From contig NC_092578.1 in assembly GCF_037975245.1 (NCBI RefSeq), positions 14,554,321-14,618,320 on the forward strand: a stretch of DNA of 64,000 nt, read 5' to 3'. Under the pieces are notes generated by a model, which was given only the letters and a program-made list of their open reading frames with translations, made no database searches and was not told the origin of the DNA. This DNA comes from Apostichopus japonicus (Eukaryota; Echinodermata; Holothuroidea; Aspidochirotida; Stichopodidae). Both the position numbers and the translations under genes were made by a program. This document shows, one piece after another, positions 31,924-45,300 of this stretch (position 1 is the first letter of the stretch; each line of letters opens with the position of its first letter).

Positions 31924-32945
31924 CACTGGCGGATCCAAGGGGGGGGGGCCAAGGGGGGCCATGCCCCCCCCAAAGGTGGGCCAAAAAGTGTTTCCGAACA
32001 TCCGCTAAATCATATGATTGGAAATTAAAAAAATCGAGAGGAATAGCAGTGGTAGACTAGTCTAAACCTTTTCGTTTTCTGGTTTAAAATTAAATGCAGA
32101 GCTCCCAACTGACCCGCAATTCGCGGGAATTAGACCCGCATTCTAACACCCAAACCCGCTGACCCGCACAAGCGTCCGAAAAAACCGCATTGTAATTGTC
32201 AAGTATACATAAAAAAATTTGCATCAAATTTTGACTTAGCAACCATCATTTCTTTAGCATTTAGCATAATAGAGTATAAAACCTCCTTTACAGCATCATT
32301 TGAACCTCAAATTAGCCTATATTTCTTTTCATTGGGCCGAGCAGCGAACATTTTCATGCCACGGGAAAGAATGAATTATCACCTACTATTCAATTTATTG
32401 ATGTTACACACACAAAAATGCATATTTCTCAGAAAATTTTGGGTGACAAAAGCCTTTCTAAGTGCCACCATTTTACATGTAGGCATCACCAGGATTCCAA
32501 AAAAATTCAAAAGGGGAGGGGGACACCCCCTCCCCTTATACCCCTCCCCCAGGACGGCGATTCGTGGCATGGACCAGCATTTGCCTTCTCAAGAGTTGGG
32601 AGCTATGTAAATGTATGAGCATGAGGATTTACAGTTTAACACCATTTTGCAGTTACAGGCTGGTTGTAAGAAATTTATAACCTATGGGAAATAAAATTTC
32701 TTGAGAAAGATGATCCCAACTTTGTTTTATAAATATTTTAGAAAATTACACCTGGGAAACATTTTTTTTAGAAGTAAATTAACATCACCATTGAACACTT
32801 TTGTCGCACCAAATTGCATCTGAGGGCATTCAGCAATAGAAAATTTTCCAAAGGGGAGGGGGAACCCCTCCCCTTAGACCCCTCCCCCATATCACTCTAA
32901 TGCCACTTTGGCCCCTCCCAAACAAAGGCCCTGGATCCGCCAGTG
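31924..32945 (+). mobile_element. hAT-like non-autonomous element (1022 bp)
   Basis: Exact 8-bp duplication GCCTGAAC at 31916-31923 and 32946-32953. Ends CACTGGCGGATCCAAGGG and, read inward from the right, CACTGGCGGATCCAGGG. The interior is non-coding, with two similar G-run/C-run hairpins (near 32508-32560 and 32850-32890), each built around GGGGAGGGGG and CCCCTCCCC. Confidence 0.92.
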
Positions 32946-32953
32946 GCCTGAAC

Positions 32954-34145
32954 CATCACAGCTGACATTAAATTTTTGCCATCATTACCCTTAAGATTTT
33001 GAACGAGAAGAGGTCGAAATTTAGCTTAGTACTTCCAAACCTATCTGCCTGCTTTCGCTATGGGATCTTTCCGTTTCACCCAAAATTTCTCAAACGCATT
33101 AAATCACCTTTAATTATGCCAATTTTGAGACCATTAGTATGACCAACAATATATTTCATCCTTTTCAACATCCAAGCATCATTAACGTCGATTAACATTT
33201 CAGACGGACGTACACTATATTCTAATTGCGGTATGGTTTTTCCTTTAACGTAAATTGCTCCAATGACTAACGCACTATTAACTCTCCAAGTTCGCTAGAG
33301 CATATAGATAGAGGTTGTCTATCAGCATATATGTCCAATCCAACATATATGATAGCTGATATTAGGGGATATTATAATCCAGTTTAAATCATCCGGGTAT
33401 ATATTCTCTATGCATCAGAGTAGAAAACCGTACCGGTGTGAAAGTGTAGAACCCCCCTCCCCCCACCCCCACCCCCCTGACCATTTTAATTCCGGTGCAT
33501 GTAAATTTAATCCCGTTAAGAAAAATTGAAAGAAAAGTTTAGAATAGATGTGATTGACTAAAGAGATTTCCAATGATATTATCCATATTGTATTATGTTT
33601 TGTGGTGTGATATTATCCATAAGTATACTTCACTTACACAATATTTTTTACTGCTGGCATTGCATTCATAGATTTGAGCTATAGAAGAAAAGCAATCCTT
33701 AAAGAAAGACTTCACCTTGAATCCCGTTACAAGCGCATCTCAGAGCAGGGAGTGTATAATGCTAACAAATATCAAATGCATTCACTCCCCCCCCCCCCAA
33801 CCGCCCACCCCCAATGATCATTGATTTGATAAACCCCCTTTAACACATAAAAAGATTAAAAACGATGATGATGTCTGAAATTAATCACTAATTTAGATCA
33901 TTTGAGACGATGTTTTGTGCTACAGGATATGTACATTATTCTAATATGGATATCTTTCTAAACTGGTATATAAATGGTTTCTCATGTTATCATACCTTTG
34001 CCATTTTTTTTACAAATTTTATAATAAAAGATGATCATTTATGCTGTAAAACTTCATCACTTAACTAATCATTGTTAATTCAACAAAGGCACTCTGGTTA
34101 AATATATTCTGTTAGTATACGACTTTTCCAAATATGATATATCAT
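32954..34145. other. Integrin 3' flank
   Basis: Presumably contains the integrin 3' UTR on the minus strand. I found no canonical AATAAA close to the stop; CATAAA on the minus strand near 34040 is a weak candidate. Poly-C runs at 33450-33475 and 33787-33798. Confidence 0.4.
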
Positions 34146-36301
34146 TTAAATCGGTTCTTCCTTCTCTATATTCTCATCATCAGCCTCATCTGTTGGTGCT
34201 GTTGCAGGAATTCCATCCTTGTCGAACTTCTTGCGTTTGAAGAATCCAAGCTACATAAGAATAAATAAAATGATTAGTTTATATAATAACAAGAAAGAAA
34301 CGTGTTTTTTTTGGGTCAAAGGTCTAACATTCCAGCGAGGTATGGTATAACGAACTTAGTTATGACATTCACTGTTAGGTGACAGGGCTGTACGTATGTT
34401 GGTTAGGAGGGGGGGGGGGGGGTGGGTGCAAGTGCTACATACTAAACTTGTAATATATTAGTGTTACAAATTCTCCTTCTTTTGTTTTAGTCTTAAAGTA
34501 AAGGAATTGGAACGAGGTCTAAAGATATACAGAACTTCATATAAAAGATGAACGGTGTAGCTGCTTCATGTTGGAATTCCCAATTCTACAGTTACCTTAT
34601 ATTTTATTGATTAAATTAACGACACAAATTACGACGACGCACAGGTAACGTACACTTTGTGCCCACAAAATCCATGATTCACAATATACAAAACTCCCAG
34701 TATTATATCTTTGAAGATAATTCTTGGTTCGGGAGATAGTGAAGGTGAAGGGGGCGGAGGCGGTCAAGGGGTTTGGTAAGGGGGCGTGATAAGGGGAGAG
34801 CAATTGGCTGCTCTATCTTTTTCATATATACTTACCTTCCATAGTATAATGATGATCAAAATGAGTATCAATAGACCAACAAATATCGAAACCAGAATCG
34901 CCCAAATCGGAGCATGAAGCGTCTCTTTAAGGGTGTTGGGAGTCGCCCTTAAAGAGATCTATGGAAAACAGATGAGAAGGCAAAAATAATGAGAACTATA
35001 CATGGAGATAGGATTTACAACACTTTTATATTTTATTTTGGTATATTTGTATGTTCTAGATTGCAAACATCACTTAAATTATTCAAGGAATTATTTTGAA
35101 AACTTTCCATCTGCTTCTATATGTGATGGAAATTTATGGCTAGAACGGGATTCGAAACAGTGACCTCTGATTTACAATTTTTCATTTACATATTTAATTG
35201 TATGGTTTTAAATACACACAACAAAATACTAAACCTGTAAAACTTTAGAATGGTGCACCCTCTTTCCCTTCCTGTTCGCCTTCCCTTACCAACGCCCACC
35301 GCCCTCCCCCACCCCCACCTCCCATCCTTGTAGCATCAGGTTCTTCTCGTCCAAAATATTTTAATTAAAATGTGTGTATATAATTCACATAGCCTATAGC
35401 GTCAGTGTAGAAATATATGTTACCATTGCAGTTTCGTGGAGTCCTAAGTCAGGCTGAGCAACGTACGGCAAATTATGAATATCCAATGAAGCAGAAGACA
35501 CGATTTGCCAAGAAAATATGTTTTCCTGTCAAAGTGAAACGATACAAATCATTTTAGTTAAACGATGTAAAATAACACTGCTTGTTTTGTTTTGTTATGT
35601 AACGTAACCCATGCAAAATGCATGTTTCCTTTTAAAGAACGAGAAGCCACACAAGATTCATATTTGGTGAAACATTTCGCGTTCCATAGAGTTCAACCAA
35701 TACAACGGTTTAAACGTTTATTTACGCATATAGTTAAGTTAAATTTTTGTAGAGCCCTAGTATTCAAAGTGGACATTGCTACTCATTGTAGGACCGCCAA
35801 ATTTTGGAGGGGCACCAAAAAACAAAACAAAAAGGAAAAAAGGAAGAAGAAATTGCCTGATACTTGTGGGAAAATTATGTAATAAAACACTAATTACTTG
35901 AAAAGTTGAACAATACGACACCATTTTGCAACTAAATATACCGCGGTTAGTCAAATAAGAATTTCTCAAAAGTGAGGGGGATTCCTCCTCCCTGCCGACC
36001 CATTCCTCATTCATTGCGCAACTTTCCTCATTGTGATGAAGGTGAAAATTGGGGTAAAACAAATATGAATACCAGCCTGAGGGTTGAATATAGAAGTCTT
36101 TTAAAATATTAGGGTTGTATAAACTATTGAAATGTTTGCAAATTCGATCATATTTACTACTTGTTTTGGTCTTTTTTGTAAACTAATCATGTGTATTGTT
36201 TATATACGTGTTTGGAAGGTAATCGACAATAATGGATACACACTCAACTATATATCATCCTAGGTTTGCTTTACGATAAAGACATCTTCATGAACGACTC
36301 C
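34146..36301 (-). CDS. ITGA: Integrin alpha exons 27-30: membrane segment and tail
   Basis: A 27-bp exon (36301-36275, GVVHEDVFI) and the exon at 35525-35424 complete calf-2. Exon 34958-34836 ends in a hydrophobic membrane helix (WAILVSIFVGLLILILIII). The last exon encodes the tail starting LGFFKRKKFDKD, the GFFKR motif that clasps the beta chain, and ends with an acidic stretch and TAA at 34148-34146. Confidence 0.95.
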
Positions 36302-39300
36302 CTTAGAAAACTAAAAACAGAATCTTATTGCGAATGGGAGATATTCTTGCTTAACTTTAGTGTCTATAGGCTGTCCTTTTGTAAATCTGTGATATCATAT
36401 TGGCGTGTTCCTCTATAGGATCTGAAACGTTTTATTTTCCATTTTATTTTTTGCTGTTCATGTTTCCAGTGTATAGGCTATTATTTTAGCAATGCCATTA
36501 TTAAACAATAATCAGTAATAGTTTCAATATTTTGAGATAAACAATTTTCACACCCATCACACTTACAGAAAATAAAGAGTGTAAGATATAAAACAAAAAC
36601 GAACGAAATTGAATACCATGCGGCCCAATGATGTCATTGTTAGACTTGTTCAAGTCTTTAACATGGTGGGTGAAAGAACACTAAAACCTGTGATAGTTCC
36701 TAAATGAATCTTTTCTTAGTTCATGTTCTTGACAGTTATCTCTATCACTATAGACCAACGACGAATGGTACGTTTTAAGAAAAGTCACCACAGATAATGC
36801 CAGGTCACGAACACCAAACAACTTGATCCACTCTCAACCCCAGCCCCACCCCCTCCCCCTTACATGGAGACATGTAACCCGTGTGAAATAATAACGATGT
36901 TATATCAAGTGTGTATAGTATCACGAGTGCCTTGGATAATATTATGATCAGATTAAAGGTTAGTTCGTGATCTATCGTCTACTGTTTACCGAAGAGCCCA
37001 AGGCTGAAAAGCGACGGTTGTTTGTGAGCTCTTTGAAACATTGAACATTATGTGACCATTCTCGTCGTTCTAAGCAAATTTCTAAGCGATGCAGTTGACT
37101 TAAGAAAGCATGAATTTCTCACGAAGAAGCATTGAAGAGAAACATACAAACCTTCGATAGAGTTTTAGACCAAGTTCTGGAGCGTATTGTCAAAATGACA
37201 GTTTCTTCTTTCAAAACGTTTTCTAGACTGCATTCTATCAGGACACACCCATCGTATTCACGTGAACAGTTAGCCACGTAAGTTTCTGAAAGATCTGTTC
37301 GGGTCATTGCCACAGGTAACTCCTCCTCCTCATGATAATTTGACCAGTTACCTTCCACGTTCCTCCGTTGCCTGTTCCTCCCTCCTTCAGTCTCATTTCT
37401 AAATTCCTGGTTTTCCTCTGGAAATGTGTGCGTTGTTAGCTGAAGAAAAGAACATTCTTGTAACTATTGATAAGCGAAAATTTAGGGCGTCCTGCAACGA
37501 CATAAGGAAAAGCTTCAATTCTTAGGTCACACAACATGTTATCTGTCAACATGTAGAAAATAAATTTACCTTTAACCTACTTTTTCTTAAACTAAATTGC
37601 ACGATCCTATCTCTTCGTCCTATAAAATTGTGTAAAACAAATACATTCGAGAAAAAAAAATCGCGTCATCGGTAACATATATCCTAAACGAACTTAGGTA
37701 ATAATTTATAATTTGTCCAAAGTAAATTTATAATTTGTCCAAAGAAAAGAGCAAACTTTGTAAATATGAGTACCGCTTCCTCAACGCTACAACTAAAGGA
37801 ATGTCACAGGTATGTGGTGATATGTGGTATTTTGGGGAATATAATTAGAATTTTAACACATTACGGGCACTTTTGCATTGGCCTTGCGAACTTACACTAT
37901 TTGGTATGAAAAAGTTCTATGGTGATATATTTTATAAGTATTAAGATATATCTTATAAGTATTACATCTCTGCAATGCTAAAAACTAACATTTAACCTCT
38001 CCGGATTAATGGAACTTTTGATGACGTCACACATGCCTCCGTTGCTAAGCGATACATGAGTGAGGTAAAGAAGGTACTCCTCATCTTGGATAAACATTGG
38101 CCATCTAACCCTCAGGGTGGCGTTTCCGATCGTTCCTGGTCCATTGTTATTTACCTTTTCGTGAAACGCAAATGTAAAAATGTTTATACGAAAATAAGAA
38201 AATTATTAGCAGGCAAGGAATAAAATTTATTAATGTCATTGATAATTGTAAAAAAAAAAGAGTGAGTGTGTGTTGCAGGATATGAACGAGGGAGAGGATA
38301 CGGTATAAGAGGCGCCGTATATACGCCACAAACGCAGCTGAAAGACGTGCAGTTACATCGCCTAAGATAAATATTTTGAGAAATGGTGAAACCTGGTGTC
38401 TCAGAAAGGAGAACATTTTGCAATAAAAAGTTCACAATTGAGAGATGAAACTCCTAAGATGCAAAAAAGAAACGTCAAAAGTTTGGGATAAATATTCTAA
38501 AATTGTGTGAAAAATCGTGGGGATATTGATATGAAAAGTCACAATTTTCAGATAAAGAGTATAGACTCGAGATGAAACGGAGAAATTACGAAATAAAAAC
38601 GTCACAACTTTGAGCTGAAACGTGAATATATTTTGGGATGATATGTTGCAATGTCAAACCTCAAACTGAATTGTCAAAATTCTAAAACACAGAACTTTTG
38701 ACCACAATATTATGAATCTACCCGACAGCCTGGATGAATATTTACATGTTTTCCGACAACTATTTCCCTGTGAAAATGTTACCTAGATGGATATGTTTTT
38801 ATCTACTATGTCCCCACGCCCACTCATATAATGACGCCCCCTGTCAATAGTCAGTGCAGTATGTATTTCTTAAGTATTTAGCGCATTTTACCATGGATAA
38901 TGTCAAAATACACTCCATTTATCTCTTCATGGTGTCTAATTACTGAAGATATGAGTTAAGATGACTGTATGATAACGATCCACCTGATCATGCAGCAGGA
39001 AAGGTTCAATTGGGAAGGGGAAGTAGGGGGGGAAACAAACTTTGGGGGATCATTGGAACACGTGAATTTGATCTGAGAGGGTAAATCACAATGTTAATTT
39101 AATTACCGATAAAATAGATCCTCTACAGGATTCCCTACCACAATTCCAACAATTTTAAATATTTTCAAACGTATAATGACACTTTTTGATTAAATTTTCT
39201 TCTTAAGCAAACTTTTTAATTACAAAAAAAGGAAGATAACAAATGCAATTTTCACTGTATGAAAAGGCAGAAAAGATGTTGAATGTGGGCAAACTTCGGG

Positions 39301-42300
39301 GTCGTGGGAACATGTTACTTTGATCTGGAAGGGTAAACCAAAAATTACACGAGAAAATACATCCCCTGAGCATTCCGTACCACAATTACAAGCTTTTAAA
39401 TAATTATCAACGAAATGCACTTTTTAGTTAACTTTTCTTCTAAAATTTCAGCAATACTTCATTCAATTACCTTGTTTTGTCAGCAAAAGTTCACTTTTTA
39501 ATTTAAAAAAAAGAAGAAAAAAAAACCCAACGAATGTTTAGTTAATGAAACCAGGAGAGATCACCAGCACCTGTGACCCAGGTTCCTGTCCCCGTAAATG
39601 ACTCACCAAGTATTTATGAATAATTTCGTCCCCAAGGAGCTCATCGGTGTCGTTGTAAATCAACTGATCAATGTTTGCAAGTCTAAAAGGAAAATAACGC
39701 AAAAAATCAACGAATTGTGTTATTCTCTACCTGTCTGCACGACACTTATTAACACCCACCAAGACCAGCTTAATTACCACCACTCCCCACCCTTTCCCTA
39801 TCATCTTGTATTTCTATTGTTTAGTATATGTCTCGTGTACTGGACACATCTATTCACTGCGTGTGACCTTTTGTTTGAATCATGTGACTTGACCGGAAAA
39901 GAGACATCCGCAGCTGCGCAGATGGAAGCGCACATATTTATTGAAGATCGTTAGTCCAATTATCTCTCTGAGTATTTGCGATACTAAAACATGTTAATGA
40001 TGTCAAACAATTCCTCACCCACTCAGTGTAACATCTATTTTCGGCTCCAGAGAAATTTCGAGGGTTTTATTGTTGTTCTCCAATGGATCACTATTTGCAC
40101 TGCGAACAGAATCAAATAAAAGATACATAAAAGTACAGATTACTTTACTTCAAATTTTGTATTCCCACCGAAGTAAGTAAGTGTTGAGGTTTTATTTCAT
40201 CTTCTGGCCAGATTTCTCACTTTGTAGTTTTTACAACGGACGATCTTTAAACGTCAGATATTAAAGTTTTATATAGGCTATTCATTGGTCAAATACCAGG
40301 ATATGGCCACAGATTATACTTTAGTTAGGCACTTACTTCTAATTTAGCAAAGTTACGTAAATAATTTGGCGAATTACGATTACGGTTAGTATATTGTAGG
40401 CGGTGTTCAAACAAGAGACCGACAGAAACCATGGAGGAGTACTATATCTATTTATAAAATCTATTTCGAACTATTCAATTCAATATTTTCCTTTAAGATT
40501 TAATGACACACACACACAACAGACTAACCTCCCCACGTGGAAACTCGTCAGTAGAGAACGACTATCGCCAGGAACGGATTGAATATCAAACGTCATAACA
40601 AACTTAATTGTCTGAAAGAATAATGATCATAATACTTATTTATATAGAACATTATACACCGGCGGTCTCAATGCACTTTACAACAAACAAAAATGTCGGT
40701 ACAAATATACATCAAATAAGAACAAAGCTTAAAGATACAGAAAGAATCGGTACACGTACAAGGTCCAATGAGGGTAGCTCGTGAATAAGTGAGTTTTTAA
40801 AGACGCTTTTAAAATTATCTATGGTAGGGGCATTCCTAATGTGGGTGGGGAGAGTGTTCCAGAGTTTAGGGGCCGCAAATTGAAAAGAACGCTCACCGTA
40901 CGTCTATAGTTTTCATTTTTGGTGGCATTAGCAGAATAGCACTGTTAGATCTGAGTGAGCGAGTTGGAATTTGTAAGGTTAGTTGGATATATAGTTTGGG
41001 GCAAAACCATGGATTGCTTTGTAAGTGAGGATGAGAATTTTGTATTTAATTCTTTCAGAAACAGGAAACCAGTGAATGAGTAGGTGGAGAATGGTATGTT
41101 TAATGTGAGATCTGTTATCTGTGAGTAACTAATATGGAAGCGGTGTTTGAATGCGCTGAAGCTTAGAGATTTGGTTTAAGCAGGAAGACCAAATAAAAGG
41201 CTGTTACAACAGTCAAGTCTGGATTTTACCAAAGCATGGATAAGTGTCTCAGTCGACTTTTCATCAAGATATTTGCGAATTTGTCTAATTTTTCTGATAG
41301 CGTTTGAAGCAGAGCGGTAGATATTATTTACATGAGGCACCAATGTGAGTTTATCATCAAAATAACACTCATATCTTTAACAGAGGGAACAGGGAGATAA
41401 ACTAGAATCACTAATCTTAACGGAAGTTACAGGGGTGACATTACAGAACCCTGACGAAACATGCATCAGTTCGGTTTTGTTGTCGTTGTGAATTAGTCTG
41501 TTGTTTACTCACCAGGTTTTTATTTCGTTTATGCATGATTCAAGTTGTTCAATAGTCTGATCCTTTTGATCAATACTCATGGACACATAAACTTGTGTAT
41601 CGTCTGCAAAAATCATCCCTTGCAGACTGTGAAATGTGAGAATGTTTTCAATGGGGAGGTGTAATATGTGAAAACAGGTAGTCCTAGCACTGATCCAGTG
41701 GAACTCCATATTTAAGATAGCGGGGTCAAGAATGTGTATCGTTAATGGTAACAGTCTGCGAGCGGTTTGTGAAATAAGTATCAAATCATATAAATAACAA
41801 AATATTGTATCCAGTTAAGAATGCAAGAAACCCATTTATAATCTCGCTTGTGCTTCTTCAAACATCGTCATGGTTACGTCACATCAATATGCAATTACAT
41901 TTTGCAAATACATATTTACCTTATTCACGCCACTCTCCAACAACAATTTGCATTCATCACCCAAACAGGCAACTTGTGGATAATTCATGCATGGTTTCAA
42001 TAGTTTACCAGAGTTCTTTCTATTATAATGCTTTCACAATAGTTTCACATCAGTGTACGAAAGTTTAAAACTACAATATTATTACCGACTCAGGCTGTAC
42101 TTACGGTACGACCTCGTAGGGGATTTCCCAAATCACAGACCACTCTGGATAATGACCTCTGTTCTTTGCAAATTATTGCCAAATCCTGTTAGAAAAAAAT
42201 ATATATATGAATGCAGTGTATACGTGAATGTTCTCTCAGTATTGCATGTGCAGCTTTAGCCAATCTTATAGCAGCAATTTTTTTTATATACTGCTGTATA

Positions 42301-45300
42301 TTTATACACAAGACATATTTTGGAAGTGAATTTCAATTATGCAAAGGCTACTGTCTGAGGCAATTGGTGGATTGTATGCAAGTGCCAAGAGTACATGTAC
42401 AAGTGCAAAGTGCCAAGTGTACAAGTGTACATGTGTTTCGCATTCTTTACTCTCTTTGATTTGCTTCGTAGAAAGGAGGATGCCAATCATAATATGTTAT
42501 CCACGTGCAAAATACTATTTCTTTGGCCAGTTGCCATGTTATTGGTTTATTTGGGTATCTGATACAGTTGGGTTGCATAGCCGATTGCAACCATCTCAGG
42601 AAAACAAGTTAGTAAGTGCTAATTGTTGTGGTATTTAATTAATCAACTATTTGTTTGTGATTCTTCAGCTGGCTAAGCCTATCTTTAGTACCTGATGTCA
42701 TGGGTAATAATATTGCTACAGTTAACTCATCTACTGAGGACGATTAGTGAAATAAACTGAATTGAGCTGTATTTATGCACATGTTTGTTTCAATATACAT
42801 GATACTGTAAAGGCCTATTAATAGGCGCTATAACATATCCGATGCGTCAGTGGCGGCGGAACCGGGGGGGCTTGGGGGGGCTCAGCCCCCCCAATGAAAA
42901 AGTTGAGGGGGCAAATGCATGATAAGCCCCCCCAATATTTACCAAGGCTCCGAAACGTGCATCTGCCCATTTTTCAATGCATACTTGTCGATCTGTCCGA
43001 TGCACACGTATGCTATATAGGTGTAATAATTTTAGTAATTGCTGGGGGACCCTGGTCCCTCGGCCCGTCCCCTGGCTATAGACCACATTGTCACCCCAAC
43101 CGCGTCTTCACGCCCCGTGAAAAGTGGAAGCAGTTAGTGTGAGTACCGGTAAGCGTAACACAACTTCGTCTTAGGCCAATGACTTGCCTCATTTCAGCCA
43201 GTTCTCCAACATCCCCTTACTTAGTGGCGGAGCGTCCATATATACAGTCAGGGGCGGATCCCCCCCCCCCTCCTGACGGACTCAAATGGACTGCTGGCGC
43301 CCTTTTCAGCTTTTCACTACTTTTAACTTATTCGCGATTATTGACTATTTTATTGCGCTCTCATATACCTATTGACATTTGTCATATTCTGTTGGTGTAA
43401 TTTTCCGACAAAATGGCGACGACACCTATTTGTTCTCCGTTTATCTGCAAATTAGCAAGGCCCGGAAAGGGTCATTTCCTGCAATCTAGGGAGTAACTTT
43501 ACTCAAAAATTTTCTGTACGCTCCGCGCCAACCTGTGGTGGCGCTCCGCTTAGATAGTGTCGAAAGCGCCCCTACAGACCATTCTTGCCCCCCCCCCTGA
43601 CCAATACCCCTAGCTCCGCCACTGCCCTTACTACACTCAAAAACGTCTTTGCGAGTACACTACGAGTAATAGCTACTCTCTTAAAACACCATCGAATATA
43701 CAAATTACAATGTTTTTACAGACTTTTACGTGCAATCTGAGAAATTGCAGGCTTGAGACCCATATTTTAGGGCTAGGTATTCGCAGCATAAAACACTCGG
43801 GAAGTGCCGTTTCCGGCCATCTGGGGGTTTGAAAAAACCCAAAATTTTCTTGTACGCTCCGCGCCAACCGATGGTGGCGCTCCGCTTAGATAGTCTCCAC
43901 ACATTAGCCCCCCCAATAATTTTTCCGTTCCGCCGCGCCTGCGATGCGTCCTACAGTAGCGTGAATGGTACAGATAGGAAGGAGAGCAAGAGAATATCGT
44001 TTTCATTGTTTTGTATATAAATATATTGTATATAAATATATTCAGTTCTTCATTGAAATGCATGCATTATCAATTAAATGATTGTAACTTTTGGCTTGAC
44101 AAATATAGTAATTTATTCCACTTTTTATAGTTCAGTTCTTATTTTTTCAATAAGTGAATAGATATATTCATACTTATTTTGAAGGATGGGGATTTTCCAG
44201 CACTACAGCATATCAACATCTTTATACCGAAAATGTATCAGTACATGCTACAAAGTCATGTCATGTGCATAGTTTAGTGATCGTTACGAATATCGGTAAA
44301 TTAAACCTGCAGGATTGGCAACATACCAATCTCTCTTACTTTCCATTGGCTGCCTCCACCTGCAATTAGCATTCTTTTCACAGACTTGTTATTTCCGGCA
44401 AGTTGCATGCGCGCGGTGGTAAGAACAAAAGAACCCCCAGCCTCCCAGGGAGAAAGTAATTCACATAACTAAATGCAATGTTGTTTTCTTTACAGTGTAA
44501 AGTTGAGTTCGTAACACTTTCCATTTTATACTGTCGATGTCTGAATGACGTGCGAAAAGTGTGTGGAATCTGATCGAACTGGGTGGAGCCCAGCTCCTGC
44601 AGAACTTGTGAATCTATATAATAATAAGGAATGCTAAGCAGAAAGGAAAGAATTTGTGTATAAGACGAGCCGTGTTTTTTTCTTGTGTTTTTTTTTTTGG
44701 AAAAAGTAATAAAAAGATAAACTAGTCGATGCCTCAGCCGATACATGAATATTTAATACGTTTGTGTACAACGAAACTGGAAAGATGGAGAATTACATTC
44801 TAAAAATGATAACAATGGCAGGAGTCCCGAAACTGTGCTTCTAAAGTTCTATGCTAAACGAATTATTTCAATGGGAGGGGAACGACGCTATTACTATGGA
44901 GTTGACGTTTTGCCATGGAGACAGGTAGGATTATCAACGAAATCATTATTAACCAATTCCATCAAGCTAGCTAACAGCATAATTATCTTACTTAGTCTTA
45001 GTATTAATTATTATGAGTGAAAACACCAGTTGCTTGCGTGCTTGCTCACAGATGTACCCTATGATTTCATTCACAATAGTATCAAAGTAACTGAAGCTAA
45101 TTATTTAACCCCATCACAATATATATGTGAATATAAAACAGCCGGATAGGATGTGACGTCCTACGCAGTGATATTGGTAATGGTATTACAGGACATAGGA
45201 ATGTGTGAGTGACTGCATTTTTAAAAACAAACTTAAAGTGTTTAAAACTATAGTTTACTAAGTACCTGGTTTTGGTTTAAGCATTGCCCCAATTATCTTT

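Noticed and set aside
42847-43400. Three proline/serine-rich ORFs and their mirror images at 30.5-31.2 kb
   Set aside because: They fall inside the two non-coding 1094-bp elements.
44480-44640. Possible integrin exon after the acceptor at 44610
   Set aside because: No frame gives integrin-like sequence. The exon 42185-42105 fits both phase and family (CDLGNP) and completes the gap.
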